The notes: a model not told the origin generated them from the letters alone. DNA of 64,000 nucleotides from Affinibrenneria salicis (GCF_008710095.1 NZ_VYKJ01000017.1:1-64000), one strand, 5' to 3'; positions 10,467 to 21,685 are shown, numbered from the stretch's first letter. Program-made: numbers and translations.

Positions 10467-13400
10467 ATGGAAATACTGCGTGGTTCACCTGCCTTATCGG
10501 CTTTTCGTATTAACAAGTTGCTATCCCGCTGCAGAGAGAATCAGCTGCCGGTCAGCGATATCTATGCCGAATACGTGCATTTTGCCGATATCAGCGCTCC
10601 CCTGAACGACGATGAGCGCGCCAGACTGACGCAGTTGCTGAAGTATGGCCCCTCTCTCGCCGGGCATCAGCCACAGGGGCGGCTGTTGCTGGTTACTCCC
10701 CGCCCGGGCACCATTTCACCCTGGTCTTCCAAAGCTACCGACATCGCGCATAATTGCGGACTAACTCAGGTGCTGCGTCTGGAGCGCGGCATGGCTTTTT
10801 ATATTCACGCGCCGGAACTGAGCGATGCGCAGTGGCAGCAACTGGCCGCGTTGTTGCACGACCGCATGATGGAGTGCGTATTCAGCGAATTACAGCAGGC
10901 AGAACGTCTGTTCTCCCGCCAGCAGCCAGCGCCGTTTCAGCGCATCGAGGTGCTGCAGGAAGGCCGTCCGGCGCTGGAGCAGGCCAACGTTCGTCTCGGG
11001 CTGGCGCTGGCGTCCGATGAAATTGACTATCTGCAGGACGCTTTTACTCGTCTGGGGCGCAACCCGACGGATATCGAACTGTATATGTTCGCTCAGGCTA
11101 ACTCCGAGCACTGCCGCCATAAGATCTTTAACGCCGACTGGGTGATCGACGGCAACGAGCAGCCCAAATCGTTGTTCAAAATGATCAAGAACACCTGGGA
11201 GCACACGCCGGACTACGTGTTGTCCGCCTATAAGGACAACGCGGCGGTGATGGAAGGCGCCGAAGTAGGGCGTTTCTTCGCCGACGCCGACGGGCGCTAT
11301 GACTATCATCAGGAAGCGGCGCATATTCTGATGAAGGTGGAAACCCATAACCACCCGACGGCGATCTCGCCCTGGCCGGGCGCGGCAACCGGCTCCGGCG
11401 GTGAAATTCGCGATGAAGGCGCCACCGGGCGCGGCTCTAAGCCTAAGGCCGGGCTGGTCGGTTTTTCCGTTTCCAACCTGCGCATTCCGGGGTTTGAACA
11501 ACCGTGGGAAGAAGATTTCGGCAAGCCGGATCGGATCGTCAGCGCGCTGGAAGTCATGCTGGACGGCCCGCTGGGCGGCGCGGCGTTCAATAATGAATTC
11601 GGCCGGCCGGCGCTGACCGGTTATTTCCGGACCTATGAAGAGCGGGTCAATAGCCATAATGGTCAAGAACTGCGCGGCTATCATAAACCGATTATGCTGG
11701 CCGGCGGGGTCGGCAACATCCGCGCCGATCACGTACAGAAGGGGGAGATCAGCATCGGCGCGAAGCTGATCGTGCTGGGCGGCCCGGCGATGAACATCGG
11801 CCTGGGCGGCGGCGCGGCCTCCTCCATGGCCTCCGGCCAGTCCGATGCCGATCTGGATTTCGCCTCGGTTCAGCGCGACAACCCGGAAATGGAACGTCGC
11901 TGCCAGGAAGTGATCGACCGCTGCTGGCAGATGGGCGAAGAAAACCCGATTCTGTTCATTCACGATGTGGGCGCGGGCGGTCTGTCCAACGCGATGCCGG
12001 AACTGGTCAGCGACGGCGGACGCGGCGGGCGTTTCGAACTGCGCGATATCCTCAACGATGAGCCGGGCATGAGTCCGCTGGAAGTGTGGTGCAACGAATC
12101 GCAGGAACGCTATGTGCTGGCGGTCGCGCCCGAGCAGCTGTCGGTGTTCGATGCCATTTGCCGGCGCGAGCGTGCGCCTTATGCGGTGATTGGCGAAGCG
12201 ACCGAAGAGCAGCATATCATCCTGAACGATCGCCATTTTGATAATCAACCCATCGATCTGCCGCTCGACATATTGCTGGGCAAAACGCCGAAAATGCTGC
12301 GCGATGTGGCCACCCTGCAGGCTGAAGGGGCGATACTGAAGCGCGACGATATCTACCTGGCCGATGCCGTTGAACGCGTGCTGCATCTGCCGGTGGTGGC
12401 GGAGAAAACCTTCCTGATCACCATCGGCGATCGCACCGTGACCGGCATGGTCGCGCGCGACCAAATGGTGGGGCCGTGGCAGGTGCCGGTGGCGGATTGC
12501 GCAGTAACCGCCGCCAGTCTGGACAGCTACTACGGCGAGGCGATGTCGATCGGCGAGCGGGCGCCGGTGGCGCTGTTGAATTTCGCCGCGTCGGCGCGTC
12601 TGGCCGTTGGCGAAGCGTTGACCAATATCGCCGCGACGCATATCGGCAGCCTGAAACGGGTGAAACTGTCCGCCAACTGGATGGCCGCGGCCGGACATCC
12701 GGGCGAAGACGCCGGGCTGTATGAAGCGGTGAAAGCGGTGGGCGAAGAGTTGTGCCCGGCGCTGGGCCTGACGATTCCGGTCGGCAAGGATTCCATGTCG
12801 ATGAAAACCCGCTGGCAGGACGACGAGGGCCAGCAGCGGGAAATGACCTCTCCGCTCTCGTTGGTGATCTCCGCCTTTGCCCGGGTGGAGGATGTGCGCC
12901 GCACCGTCACGCCGCAACTGCAGTCGGATCGCGATAACGCGCTGTTGCTGATCGACCTCGGAGCCGGCCATCAGGCGTTGGGCGCCACGGCGCTGGCTCA
13001 GGTTTATCGTCAACTGGGGCGCAAAACCGCCGATGTGCGCAACGTTGAGCAATTGGGCGGCTTCTTTAACGCCATACAGGCGCTGGTCGCCGACGAGGCC
13101 CTGCTGGCTTACCACGACCGCTCCGACGGCGGCCTGCTGGTTACGCTGGCCGAAATGGCCTTCGCCGGCCACTGCGGCATCCGCGCCGATATCGCGACGC
13201 TGGGCAACGATCCGCTGGCGGCGCTGTTCAATGAAGAATTGGGCGCGGTCATTCAGGTGGCCGCTGAGCGTCAGGCCGAGGTTGAACAGGTGCTGGCCGA
13301 CCACGGTCTGGCCGATTGCGTACATTATTTGGGGCGCGCCGGGCAGGATAATCGTTTTGTGATTACCCATGGCGATCAAAGCGTGTATCAGGAAAGTCGC

Positions 13401-14351
13401 ACCACGCTGCGCACCTGGTGGGCGGAAACGACCTGGCAAATGCAGCGTCTGCGCGATAATCCGCAGTGCGCCGATCAGGAACACCTGGCGAAGCAGGATG
13501 ACAATGATCCGGGGCTGAACGTGACGCTGACCTTTGCGCCGCAGGAAGATATCGCCGCGCCGTACATCAGTACGCAAACGCGGCCGAAAGTGGCCGTGCT
13601 GCGCGAACAGGGGGTCAACTCGCATGTGGAAATGGCCGCGGCGTTCCACCGGGCCGGTTTTGACGCCGTGGATGTGCATATGAGCGACATGCTGGCCGGC
13701 GCCTCGCTGACGGACTTTCAGGTGCTGGTCGCCTGCGGCGGCTTCTCCTACGGCGATGTACTGGGCGCCGGCGAAGGCTGGGCAAAATCGATCCTGTTTA
13801 ATCCGCAGGTGCGCGACGAGTTCTCCGCCTTCTTCCATCGTCCGCAGACGCTGGCGCTGGGGGTGTGTAACGGTTGCCAGATGATGTCCAACCTGCGTTC
13901 GCTGATCCCGGGCGCCGAAGACTGGCCGCGCTTTGTGCGCAACCTGTCCGAGCGCTTCGAGGCGCGCTTCAGTCTGGTCGAAGTCGCCAAAAGCCCGTCG
14001 CTGTTGCTGCAGGATATGGCCGGTTCGCGTATGCCTATCGCCGTCTCGCACGGCGAAGGGCGCGTAGAGCTGCGTGATGACGCGCAGCTGACGGCGCTGG
14101 AACAGCAGGGGCTGGTGGCGCTGCGCTATGTCAACCACCACGGTCAGGCGACGGAAACTTATCCGGCCAACCCGAACGGTTCGCCGAACGGCATCACCGC
14201 CGTGACCAGCACCAGCGGGCGGGCGACGATAATGATGCCGCACCCGGAGCGTGTGTTCCGCACCGTCAGCAACTCCTGGCATCCGCAGGAGTGGGGCGAA
14301 GACAGCCCGTGGATGCGTATCTTCCGCAACGCCCGTAAGCAACTGGGTTAA
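10467..14351 (+). CDS. purL: Phosphoribosylformylglycinamidine synthase
   Basis: PurL carries out the fourth step of de novo purine synthesis, converting FGAR, glutamine and ATP to FGAM. The 1294-residue single-chain form typical of Gammaproteobacteria is intact, with an N-terminal PurS-like domain, two AIRS-type synthetase halves ([22 protein letters not shown] near 290-310), and a C-terminal class I glutamine amidotransferase. The amidotransferase shows the nucleophile in GVCNGCQMM and His/Glu in MPHPERVFR. It aligns from the first residue with the E. coli enzyme. The PurR box upstream explains its regulation. Confidence 0.98.
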   Translation: MEILRGSPALSAFRINKLLSRCRENQLPVSDIYAEYVHFADISAPLNDDERARLTQLLKYGPSLAGHQPQGRLLLVTPRPGTISPWSSKATDIAHNCGLTQVLRLERGMAFYIHAPELSDAQWQQLAALLHDRMMECVFSELQQAERLFSRQQPAPFQRIEVLQEGRPALEQANVRLGLALASDEIDYLQDAFTRLGRNPTDIELYMFAQANSEHCRHKIFNADWVIDGNEQPKSLFKMIKNTWEHTPDYVLSAYKDNAAVMEGAEVGRFFADADGRYDYHQEAAHILMKVETHNHPTAISPWPGAATGSGGEIRDEGATGRGSKPKAGLVGFSVSNLRIPGFEQPWEEDFGKPDRIVSALEVMLDGPLGGAAFNNEFGRPALTGYFRTYEERVNSHNGQELRGYHKPIMLAGGVGNIRADHVQKGEISIGAKLIVLGGPAMNIGLGGGAASSMASGQSDADLDFASVQRDNPEMERRCQEVIDRCWQMGEENPILFIHDVGAGGLSNAMPELVSDGGRGGRFELRDILNDEPGMSPLEVWCNESQERYVLAVAPEQLSVFDAICRRERAPYAVIGEATEEQHIILNDRHFDNQPIDLPLDILLGKTPKMLRDVATLQAEGAILKRDDIYLADAVERVLHLPVVAEKTFLITIGDRTVTGMVARDQMVGPWQVPVADCAVTAASLDSYYGEAMSIGERAPVALLNFAASARLAVGEALTNIAATHIGSLKRVKLSANWMAAAGHPGEDAGLYEAVKAVGEELCPALGLTIPVGKDSMSMKTRWQDDEGQQREMTSPLSLVISAFARVEDVRRTVTPQLQSDRDNALLLIDLGAGHQALGATALAQVYRQLGRKTADVRNVEQLGGFFNAIQALVADEALLAYHDRSDGGLLVTLAEMAFAGHCGIRADIATLGNDPLAALFNEELGAVIQVAAERQAEVEQVLADHGLADCVHYLGRAGQDNRFVITHGDQSVYQESRTTLRTWWAETTWQMQRLRDNPQCADQEHLAKQDDNDPGLNVTLTFAPQEDIAAPYISTQTRPKVAVLREQGVNSHVEMAAAFHRAGFDAVDVHMSDMLAGASLTDFQVLVACGGFSYGDVLGAGEGWAKSILFNPQVRDEFSAFFHRPQTLALGVCNGCQMMSNLRSLIPGAEDWPRFVRNLSERFEARFSLVEVAKSPSLLLQDMAGSRMPIAVSHGEGRVELRDDAQLTALEQQGLVALRYVNHHGQATETYPANPNGSPNGITAVTSTSGRATIMMPHPERVFRTVSNSWHPQEWGEDSPWMRIFRNARKQLG

Positions 14352-14476
14352 CCGCCAGCGTGTTTATCCGCCATCTGACGCCTCTCTGACAAGGGGGCGT
14401 GAGGTCGCTGATAGCGTAAGCGTGGCGTTGATAACGGACAGATCGTACCGACTCGGCAAGTCCCTCCCTGTATGCT

Positions 14477-14513
14477 CGTCCGCGCCGCTTCTGGCGCGGA
14501 CGATTTCCTTTTG
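14477..14513 (+). terminator. Terminator downstream of purL
   Basis: A perfect 10-bp stem (CGTCCGCGCC / GGCGCGGACG) with a 6-base loop is followed by a T-rich run. It lies about 125 bp past the purL stop and isolates purL from glmY and glrK. Confidence 0.8.
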
Positions 14514-14661
14514 CGTTCCATTATCCCGGCCTGACTCTCCGTCATCGCACAGTCAGGAGTCCGGCGTCTCCCTTATGAGAGGACGTCATTTGTTTCTATA
14601 CCCTGACCCATTTCGCTGGCGGGACGCGTCGGATGGCGATGTAAACCGCCCGCTATCGGGC

Positions 14662-14774
14662 TGTCGCAAAAACACGACAAGATGAATTTAATCTGTCTCC
14701 ATTTGGTGACATTTAACTCATTGATTAATAAATGTGTAATTTATTCCTGACTAAGGTGTCGGTTTTTGACGACA
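14662..14774 (+). promoter_or_regulatory. Three GlrR activator boxes with an IHF-like site
   Basis: Three exact TGTC-N10-GACA sites occur at 14662-14679, 14694-14711 and 14757-14774. This is the known GlrR (QseF) recognition pattern. Their starts are 32 and 63 bp apart, close to 3 and 6 helical turns, so they would lie on one face of the DNA. TAACTCATTGATTA (14714-14727) fits the IHF consensus in reverse and sits between boxes 2 and 3, which would allow bending toward the promoter. E. coli glmY also has three such boxes and IHF sites. Confidence 0.87.
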
Positions 14775-14891
14775 GAATGGCGCGCGAGGCGAGACAGACC
14801 GGCCGAATGAGAAGCGGTAATCGTACTCAGGCTAATTGGGGTGTTTTATTTTTTAATTAAAAACAAATGGATACTTTTATTTATTAAAATG

Positions 14892-14911
14892 TGGCACGGA
14901 TGGTGCATAAT
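14892..14911 (+). promoter_or_regulatory. Sigma54 promoter overlapping a sigma70 -10 (glmY)
   Basis: TGGCACG (14892-14898), four bases, then GTGCA gives GG and GC spaced 12 bp apart, the sigma54 -24/-12 pattern. CATAAT (14906-14911) overlaps it as a sigma70 -10. The same overlap is known for enterobacterial glmY, where both polymerases start at the same base. Predicted start is about 14918. Confidence 0.88.
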
Positions 14912-14917
14912 AGTCCG

Positions 14918-15127
14918 CGTTGCTCATTCAATTGGTTATGATTGCGCTGCCGAAGGGCGGAATAATGGCTCATAACACCCGGAATGACGCCGCAAGAAAT
15001 GGTGCCTATCGTCCAGCTATACCGATAACAGCGACGCGCAAACGTCCTTTATCAAACATCGGGCGACACGTTGAGTGAGGCACCGCCTATTCCCATGGCC
15101 TGGTCAGACGTCGTCACGCTGGCCAGG
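14918..15127 (+). ncRNA. glmY: GlmY small regulatory RNA
   Basis: GlmY is a decoy RNA that binds RapZ and so protects GlmZ, which activates glmS translation when glucosamine-6-phosphate is low. The assignment rests on position (between purL and glrK), the sigma54/sigma70 overlapping promoter, the three GlrR boxes, and a start resembling E. coli GlmY (TGCTCATTCA near the 5' end). The length of about 185-210 nt fits the family. The 3' end is uncertain: a hairpin at 15099-15127 (CCTGGTCA / TGGCCAGG) is the best candidate, with a TTTT run about 11 bases later. No open frame of note lies in this interval. Confidence 0.8.
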
Positions 15128-15293
15128 TATCCCGCATCGTTTTCTGTATTTATCCGTCATTTTCACCCGCCACGCGGATAGCGCCAGGGGCGCGCTAGTG
15201 AAACGCGAGGTGCTTTAGCGCCGGCGAGCCTGTAACGCTCTTTGCACTTTGCTCAGACTCGGTTAGCATCTTAACGGATTGACAGGTAATGAG

Positions 15294-16730
15294 ATGATAC
15301 CCTTGAAACGATGGCGTTTGTTTCCGCGCTCCCTGCGCCAACTGGTCATAATGGCTTTTCTGCTGGTGCTGCTGCCTCTGCTGGTTCTGGCGTGGCAGGC
15401 GTATCAAAGTCTGGATAACCTGAGCGAGCAGGCGGCGGATATTAACCGTACTACCCTGACGGACGCCAGACGCAGCGAAGCGATGACCAGCGTGGCGCTG
15501 GCGATGGAGCGCAGCTACCGGCAATACTGCGTGCTGGACGACCCGACGCTGGCCCGGCTGTATAAGGATCAGCGCAAACAATATGCGCAGATGCTGGACG
15601 CCCATGCCGCGGTTTTGCCCGACAATCGCTATTATCAGGCGCTGCGCGCCGATTTAGAACAGCTGACGACGCTGCGCTGTCAGGATAACGGCCCGGACCA
15701 CAGCGCCTCGGCGCTGCTGGAGCACTTTTCCCATGCCAATGCGCAGATGGTGCAGGCGACGCGCGACGTCGTCTTTTCGCGCGGTCAGCAACTGCAGCAG
15801 GCGATTGCCGAGCGCGGTCATTTTTTTGGCTGGCAGACGCTGCTGGTTTTTCTGGTCAGCGTTTCCATGGTGATGCTGTTTACCCGCATGATTATCGGCC
15901 CGGTCAAGGGCGTAGAGCGTATGATTAACCGGCTGGGCGAAGGACGTTCGCTCGGCAATACCAGCACTTTCAAGGGGCCGCGCGAGATCCGCTCGCTGGC
16001 GCAGCGCATTATCTGGCTGAGCGAACGCCTGGCGTGGCTGGAGTCCCAGCGGCATGAGTTTTTACGCCATATCTCACATGAACTTAAAACGCCGCTGGCC
16101 AGCCTGCGCGAAGGCACCGAACTGTTGGCCGACGAGGTCGCGGGGCCGTTGACCGCCGATCAGAAAGAGGTGGTCAGCATCCTCGACAGCAGCAGTCGCC
16201 ATCTGCTTCAGCTCATTGATCAATTGCTCGACTACAACCGCAAGCTGGCGGATGCGCCGACTGAACTGGAGACGGTGAAGCTGGAGGAAGTGCTCGATAT
16301 CGTGGTCGCCGCCCACAGCCTGCCTGCGCGTTCCAAAATGATCCATACCGAAATTACGCTGGAGGCGGACAGGTGCCGGGCGGAGACCACGCTGTTGATG
16401 CGCGTGCTCGATAATCTCTATTCCAATGCGGTGCACTACGGCAAGGAATCCGGTAACATTTGGATTCGTAGTCGCCAGATCGGGCTGCGGGTTCAGATCG
16501 ATATCGCCAATGACGGCGTCCCGATCCCGCCGGCTGAACAGGGTATGATTTTTGAGCCTTTTTATCAGGGGAGCCACCAGCGTAAAGGGGCGGTGAAAGG
16601 CAGCGGGCTTGGCCTTAGCATCGCCCGGGACTGTATTCGCCGTATGCGTGGGGAACTTCAGCTGATATCGGTTGACTATGCTGATGTCTGTTTCCGTATT
16701 GAATTACCCTTAACCGCTGAGAATGAATAA
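15294..16730 (+). CDS. glrK: Sensor histidine kinase GlrK (QseE)
   Basis: GlrK is an inner-membrane sensor kinase that phosphorylates GlrR. Two membrane segments flank a periplasmic region. A HAMP-like linker (MIIGPVKGVERMINRLGEGRSLG), the H-box FLRHISHELKTPLAS, an N-box (VLDNLYSNAVHYG) and a G-box (GSGLGLSIA) follow. It aligns along its full length with E. coli GlrK. The ATG at 15294 follows AGGTAATGAG; a TTG at 15279 would add five residues. It opens the glrK-qseG-glrR operon. Confidence 0.95.
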   Translation: MIPLKRWRLFPRSLRQLVIMAFLLVLLPLLVLAWQAYQSLDNLSEQAADINRTTLTDARRSEAMTSVALAMERSYRQYCVLDDPTLARLYKDQRKQYAQMLDAHAAVLPDNRYYQALRADLEQLTTLRCQDNGPDHSASALLEHFSHANAQMVQATRDVVFSRGQQLQQAIAERGHFFGWQTLLVFLVSVSMVMLFTRMIIGPVKGVERMINRLGEGRSLGNTSTFKGPREIRSLAQRIIWLSERLAWLESQRHEFLRHISHELKTPLASLREGTELLADEVAGPLTADQKEVVSILDSSSRHLLQLIDQLLDYNRKLADAPTELETVKLEEVLDIVVAAHSLPARSKMIHTEITLEADRCRAETTLLMRVLDNLYSNAVHYGKESGNIWIRSRQIGLRVQIDIANDGVPIPPAEQGMIFEPFYQGSHQRKGAVKGSGLGLSIARDCIRRMRGELQLISVDYADVCFRIELPLTAENE

Positions 16731-16733
16731 ATA

Positions 16734-17516
16734 ATGAATGCATGGTCTGGTCAGACGCTGTTCAGGCACGCGTCCGCCACCTTATCCGCCCGGCCACTGG
16801 CGCGGGTGCTGAAGGCAATAGTGATGTTCTCCCCGCTGCTGCTGGCGGGGTGCAGCAATAGCGTGATTAGCCGTGAGTTGATGTCGGGCGCCGGAAATGA
16901 GATTCCGGCGGAGGAGGTCGCGGATTATCGCGTAGCGCACTGCGATACGATCTGGCAGCACGATGAGCGTGAGGCCATAGATAACGGCTTGTACTGGCTG
17001 CGGGCGATGGACTGCGGCGCTCGTCTGGCGCCGGAACAGGCGCGCGCCGCGGCGCAGCAGCTCAACGGCGACAACTGGCAAACGGCGTTTAAGCAAAATA
17101 TATTGCTGGATAACGCCACGCTGAGCGTCGCCGAGCGGCGCCAGCTGGCCGAACGCCTTAGCCGTTTCCGGGCGGATTTTCCGTCGGGCGTACGGCCTCT
17201 GCTGCAGACCTGGCGCGAACGGCAGGGATTTATTCTCGCGCTGGCAGACGAGCGCGGTCGTTACCAGCGTTTGCAGGAGTCCAGCGATAAGCAACTGGAC
17301 ACCTTGCGCGAGCAGCAGGAGCGGTTACAGTCTCAACTGGCGGAGACCACGCGCAAGCTGGAGAATCTGACCGATATCGAGCGCCAGCTCTCATCCCGTA
17401 AACAGCTGTCCGGTGAGTTGCCGGATAGCGAGGCGGAGCGCCGTTCTTCCGCGGCCAAATCCTCGTCCGCGGCGGCGCAAGAGCCGGCGGCGAAAAAGGA
17501 GCCTGACCCCGAATGA
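16734..17516 (+). CDS. qseG: QseG lipoprotein
   Basis: QseG is an outer-membrane lipoprotein that stimulates the partner kinase GlrK. The lipobox LLLAGCSNS follows a hydrophobic segment about 36-42 residues in, so the signal region is long. A conserved YWLRAMDC block, then a coiled-coil stretch (LDTLREQQERLQSQLAETTRKLENLTDIERQL, described from about residue 185) matches the E. coli protein. The C-terminal tail is low-complexity and rich in Ala, Ser and Lys. It begins 3 bp after glrK and overlaps glrR by 4 bp. Confidence 0.9.
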   Translation: MNAWSGQTLFRHASATLSARPLARVLKAIVMFSPLLLAGCSNSVISRELMSGAGNEIPAEEVADYRVAHCDTIWQHDEREAIDNGLYWLRAMDCGARLAPEQARAAAQQLNGDNWQTAFKQNILLDNATLSVAERRQLAERLSRFRADFPSGVRPLLQTWRERQGFILALADERGRYQRLQESSDKQLDTLREQQERLQSQLAETTRKLENLTDIERQLSSRKQLSGELPDSEAERRSSAAKSSSAAAQEPAAKKEPDPE

Positions 17517-18850
17517 CCCTACGTAAGTCAGCCAGTCTGTTGCTGGTGGACGATGATCCCAGTCTGTTGAAACTGCTCGGTATGCGTCTGACCAGCGAAG
17601 GTTTCCGCGTCAGCACCGCCGAAAGCGGCCAGGACGCGCTGCGTCTGCTGGCGCGTGAGAAAATAGATTTGGTGATCAGCGATTTACGCATGGATGAGAT
17701 GGACGGCATGGCGCTGTTCAGCGAAATTCAAAAGCATCAGCCGGGAATGCCGGTTATTATCCTCACCGCGCACGGTTCGATTCCCGATGCTGTCGCCGCC
17801 ACTCAGCAAGGGGTTTTCAGTTTCCTGACCAAGCCGGTCGATCGCGATGCCCTGTATAAGGCGATCGATGAAGCGCTGGCGTTGTCGGCCCCGGCCGGCG
17901 ATGAGCGCTGGCGCGAGACGATCGTTACGCGCAGCCCGCTGATGCTGCGTCTGCTGGAGCAGGCTCAACTGGTGGCGCAGTCGGATGTCAGCGTACTGAT
18001 CAACGGGCCGAGCGGCACCGGGAAAGAGCTGCTGGCGCAGGCCATCCACGCCGCCAGTCCGCGCGCTAAGCAGGCTTTTGTCGCCATTAACTGCGGCGCG
18101 CTGCCGGAAGCGCTGCTGGAGTCCGAACTCTTCGGCCACGCGCGCGGCGCCTTTACCGGGGCGGTGAGCAGCCGGGAGGGGCTGTTTCAGGCCGCCGGAG
18201 GCGGTACGCTATTCCTCGATGAAATCGGCGATATGCCGTTGTCTCTGCAGGTGAAACTGCTGCGTGTGCTGCAGGAGCGCAAGGTGCGCCCGTTGGGCAG
18301 CAACCGCGATCTGGACATCAACGTGCGGATTATTTCGGCGACCCACCGCGATCTGCCGAAAGCGATGGAAAAAGGCGAGTTTCGCGAAGATCTCTATTAT
18401 CGGCTGAACGTGGTCAATATGAAACTGCCGGCGCTGAACGAGCGGGCGGAAGATATCCCGTTACTGGCCAACCATCTGCTGCGCGAGGCGGCTCAGCGAC
18501 ACAAGCCGTTCGTGCGCAGCTTTTCCACCGACGCGATGAAACGACTGATGACCGCCAGCTGGCCAGGCAATGTGCGTCAACTGGTCAATGTGATCGAACA
18601 GTGCGTGGCGCTGACCAGCGCGCCGGTGATCGGCGAGGCACTGGTGGAGCAGGCGCTGGAAGGCGAAAACACCGCGTTGCCCACCTTTGTGGAAGCGCGC
18701 CATCAGTTTGAACTGAATTATCTGCGTAAATTGCTGCAGATAGCGAAGGGCAATGTGACGCAGGCGGCGCGCATGGCGGGGCGCAACCGTACCGAATTTT
18801 ATAAGTTGCTGGGGCGCCACGAACTGGACGCGAATGACTTTAAAGAATAG
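17513..18850 (+). CDS. glrR: Sigma54-dependent response regulator GlrR (QseF)
   Basis: This NtrC-family activator has a receiver domain with phospho-acceptor Asp57 (in VISDLRM). Its AAA+ domain carries Walker A GPSGTGKE, the sigma54-contacting GAFTGA loop (212-217) and Walker B GGTLFLDEIG. A Fis-type helix-turn-helix lies near the C terminus (GNVTQAARMAGRNRTEFYKLL). It binds TGTC-N10-GACA sites, three of which lie upstream of glmY in this window. Translation is coupled to qseG by the ATGA overlap. Confidence 0.96.
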   Translation: MTLRKSASLLLVDDDPSLLKLLGMRLTSEGFRVSTAESGQDALRLLAREKIDLVISDLRMDEMDGMALFSEIQKHQPGMPVIILTAHGSIPDAVAATQQGVFSFLTKPVDRDALYKAIDEALALSAPAGDERWRETIVTRSPLMLRLLEQAQLVAQSDVSVLINGPSGTGKELLAQAIHAASPRAKQAFVAINCGALPEALLESELFGHARGAFTGAVSSREGLFQAAGGGTLFLDEIGDMPLSLQVKLLRVLQERKVRPLGSNRDLDINVRIISATHRDLPKAMEKGEFREDLYYRLNVVNMKLPALNERAEDIPLLANHLLREAAQRHKPFVRSFSTDAMKRLMTASWPGNVRQLVNVIEQCVALTSAPVIGEALVEQALEGENTALPTFVEARHQFELNYLRKLLQIAKGNVTQAARMAGRNRTEFYKLLGRHELDANDFKE

Positions 18851-18950
18851 TTTTTGCGTGATGAATGGAGCCGGATCCAGTTAAAATGCAATTCACACTC
18901 TGTTTACGTTTACCGTTGCCCGGCTGTCGCCGCTAAAGGGTCAAGATTAA

Positions 18951-19298
<348 letters not shown>

Positions 19299-19478
19299 TT
19301 ACGGTATCCCCGGGTCGGCGGTCTGGCGGCCCGAACGCTACGGCCGCCGGATTGAACAACGGCGGCGTATTGTCCGCCAGTCGCGCCCGGGCTTGCGGCA
19401 TGTTCTCTTCCGCCAGCCCGGCGGCGTGTTCGTTGCCGGAGTATGCGCAACCTGATGTGCGGTTCGGGGCATCGCGCG

Positions 19479-19835
19479 TTACTCCCGAAGGGGACTCAGG
19501 TTCGCCAGGGGAACCCATCCCGCCTCAGACCGACATGGCCTGCTGCACCAGACCCAGCCATTCAGCGTCGTTGCCGCCGTCAGGATATCGCCTTCATCCA
19601 CGTCCAGTTCCCGGGCGCTGTAATCCTCGCGCGCTCGCCCCGTGGCGTCGTCAAATCGTTCAATGACTTGTTCCGGCCCCCATCCGCTCGCTTGTCCAGG
19701 CGCGGTGCAGAAATACCAGCCTTCCCAGCCTTCCGGGCCCTGGTATTTTTCTCCGATGGAAACCGGCTCCCCCTTGTTGGGGATGACAGGTTCGGGATAC
19801 TCGCTTCGATGCGATTTGACGACGACGTATTGCAA
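19479..19835 (-). CDS. SH3-domain-like small protein
   Basis: This 118-residue soluble protein appears to hold two SH3-like segments. The N-terminal part contains KGEPVSIGEKYQGPEGWEGWYFC and the C-terminal part contains ELDVDEGDIL..NGWVWC..GWVPLANL. Acidic, Trp-rich SH3 folds like this occur in uncharacterised bacterial proteins of similar length. The frame is open further upstream, to 20156, but the TTG at 19835 is preceded by GGAGGGA at the right distance and gives the expected N terminus. It sits between glnB and glyA on the opposite strand. Its function is unknown. Confidence 0.75.
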   Translation of the reverse strand: MQYVVVKSHRSEYPEPVIPNKGEPVSIGEKYQGPEGWEGWYFCTAPGQASGWGPEQVIERFDDATGRAREDYSARELDVDEGDILTAATTLNGWVWCSRPCRSEAGWVPLANLSPLRE

Positions 19836-20258
19836 TGTTCCATCTCCCTCCTGAACGGCGTGGGCCGCCTTCGGCATTCTGCCTGATGGGCATTTCGTCA
19901 GTATCAACGATGCGCCTCGGTTGTCCACAGCCGCGCGGGCAGCGTGCGAACCGTGGCGCGGCGGCGTCCGGCCTGGCGGTGGGAAGGTGAGTAAGGCCAA
20001 ACCGTATGCGCCGTCTTTGTTCCGCCGGGCTGACGGGAGAACATGAAAGAACGGCATGTTGCTGATGAGGAAAAATCCATTTTGCTGTTGGATGGCAATA
20101 GCCTGGAAATCCTTGTGCGGCCTGAGGCTAAACGTTTGCGTAAAAACCTCTGTCAAGCCCTGGCGTCGCCGGGGGGAAACAGTTTACACTGTAGGCCTGT
20201 GCCCGTCAGGGCGATATTTTCCGGTATATTTTTAAGTTAGCTGAGTCAGGAGATGCGG
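19836..20258 (+). promoter_or_regulatory. glyA upstream region with a PurR-like box
   Basis: The 423-bp divergent spacer carries GGCTAAACGTTTGCGT at 20126-20141, close to the PurR site known upstream of E. coli glyA. TACACT at 20185-20190 is a possible -10, but no convincing -35 was found. I saw no MetR-type TGAA-N5-TTCA site. The rest shows no credible coding signal. Confidence 0.65.
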
Positions 20259-21512
20259 ATGTTAAAGCGTGAAATGAACATTGCCGATTATGATGCCGAG
20301 CTGTGGCAAGCAATGGAGCAGGAGGTGGTGCGTCAGGAAGAGCATATCGAACTGATTGCGTCAGAAAACTACACCAGCCCACGCGTGATGCAGGCTCAGG
20401 GATCTCAGTTAACCAACAAATATGCCGAAGGGTATCCGGGCAAACGTTATTACGGCGGCTGTGAATACGTCGATATCGTCGAACAGCTGGCCATCGATCG
20501 CGCGAAAGAACTGTTCGGCGCCGATTACGCCAACGTTCAGCCGCATTCCGGTTCCCAGGCTAACTTCGCCGTCTACACCGCGCTGCTGCAGCCGGGCGAT
20601 ACCATTCTGGGTATGAACCTGGCGCACGGCGGCCACCTGACTCACGGCTCGCCGGTTAACCTGTCCGGGAAACTGTACAACGTCATTCCTTACGGCATTG
20701 ATGAAAACGGTAAGATCGATTACGACGAAATGGCCGAGCTGGCTAAAACCCACCAGCCGAAAATGATCGTCGGCGGCTTCTCCGCCTACTCCGGCGTGGT
20801 CGACTGGGCCAAAATGCGCGAAATCGCGGATAGCGTCGGCGCTTATCTGTTTGTCGATATGGCGCACGTGGCCGGTCTGGTGGCCGCGGACGTTTACCCG
20901 ACGCCGGTTCCCCATGCTCATATCGTAACCACCACAACGCACAAAACGCTGGCCGGCCCGCGCGGCGGCCTGATTCTGGCGAAGGGCGGCAGCGAAGAGC
21001 TGTATAAGAAACTGAACTCCGCCGTGTTCCCGGGCGGACAGGGCGGCCCGTTGATGCACGTGATCGCGGGTAAAGCGGTAGCGCTGAAAGAAGCGATGGA
21101 GCCGGCGTTCAAAGTGTATCAGCAGCAGGTCGCGAAAAACGCCAGGGCGATGGTGGAAGTGCTGCTGGCGCGCGGCTACAAAGTCGTGTCCGGCGAAACC
21201 AGCAACCATCTGTTCCTGCTGGATCTGGTCGATAAAAACCTGACCGGTAAAGAAGCGGATGCCGCGCTGGGTCGCGCCAATATCACCGTCAACAAAAACA
21301 GCGTGCCTAACGATCCGAAGAGCCCGTTCGTCACCTCCGGCGTGCGCATCGGTACGCCTGCCGCCACTCGTCGCGGCTTTAAGGAAGCGGAAGTGCGTGA
21401 ACTGGCCGGCTGGATTGCCGACGTGCTTGATAACATTAACGATGAAGCCACCATTGAACGCGTGAAACAGAAAGTGCTGGATCTCTGCGCTCGCTTCCCG
21501 GTTTACGCTTAA
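20259..21512 (+). CDS. glyA: Serine hydroxymethyltransferase
   Basis: GlyA interconverts serine and glycine with tetrahydrofolate, the main source of one-carbon units. The PLP-binding lysine lies in [14 protein letters not shown], and the full chain aligns with E. coli GlyA through the terminal PVYA. The ATG at 20259 gives the standard start [12 protein letters not shown] and lies 7 bases after AGGAG; the ATG at 20253 directly abuts the ribosome binding site. PurR-type control is expected from the upstream box. Confidence 0.98.
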   Translation: MLKREMNIADYDAELWQAMEQEVVRQEEHIELIASENYTSPRVMQAQGSQLTNKYAEGYPGKRYYGGCEYVDIVEQLAIDRAKELFGADYANVQPHSGSQANFAVYTALLQPGDTILGMNLAHGGHLTHGSPVNLSGKLYNVIPYGIDENGKIDYDEMAELAKTHQPKMIVGGFSAYSGVVDWAKMREIADSVGAYLFVDMAHVAGLVAADVYPTPVPHAHIVTTTTHKTLAGPRGGLILAKGGSEELYKKLNSAVFPGGQGGPLMHVIAGKAVALKEAMEPAFKVYQQQVAKNARAMVEVLLARGYKVVSGETSNHLFLLDLVDKNLTGKEADAALGRANITVNKNSVPNDPKSPFVTSGVRIGTPAATRRGFKEAEVRELAGWIADVLDNINDEATIERVKQKVLDLCARFPVYA

Positions 21513-21548
21513 ACGTCGTTTACGGCCCCTGGCCGTATCGCGCCATTA

Positions 21549-21576
21549 CGCCAGCCCTCGGGCTGGCGTTTTATTT
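21549..21576 (+). terminator. Terminator after glyA
   Basis: An 8-bp stem (CGCCAGCC / GGCTGGCG) with a CTCG loop is followed by TTTTATTT, 37 bp past the glyA stop. Confidence 0.9.
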
Positions 21577-21685
21577 GCCCCGCCACATCGTCCGCCGCCT
21601 CTTTTCGGCTTCCTGCATCCTGTAAAACGGGATTGCGCCCGGCTGCGCGCTCTGCCAGAGTTAACGGCCATTAATGGAGGGAAAT

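Noticed and set aside
10890..14342. An 1150-codon open frame on the minus strand across purL
   Set aside because: It is the antisense frame of purL in GC-rich DNA; purL is full length and conserved, and the antisense product has low-complexity His/Arg-rich sequence.
19836..20156. N-terminal extension of the SH3-like protein up to 20156
   Set aside because: The added residues are low-complexity and cover the PurR-like box region; a TTG with a strong ribosome binding site at 19835 explains the start better.
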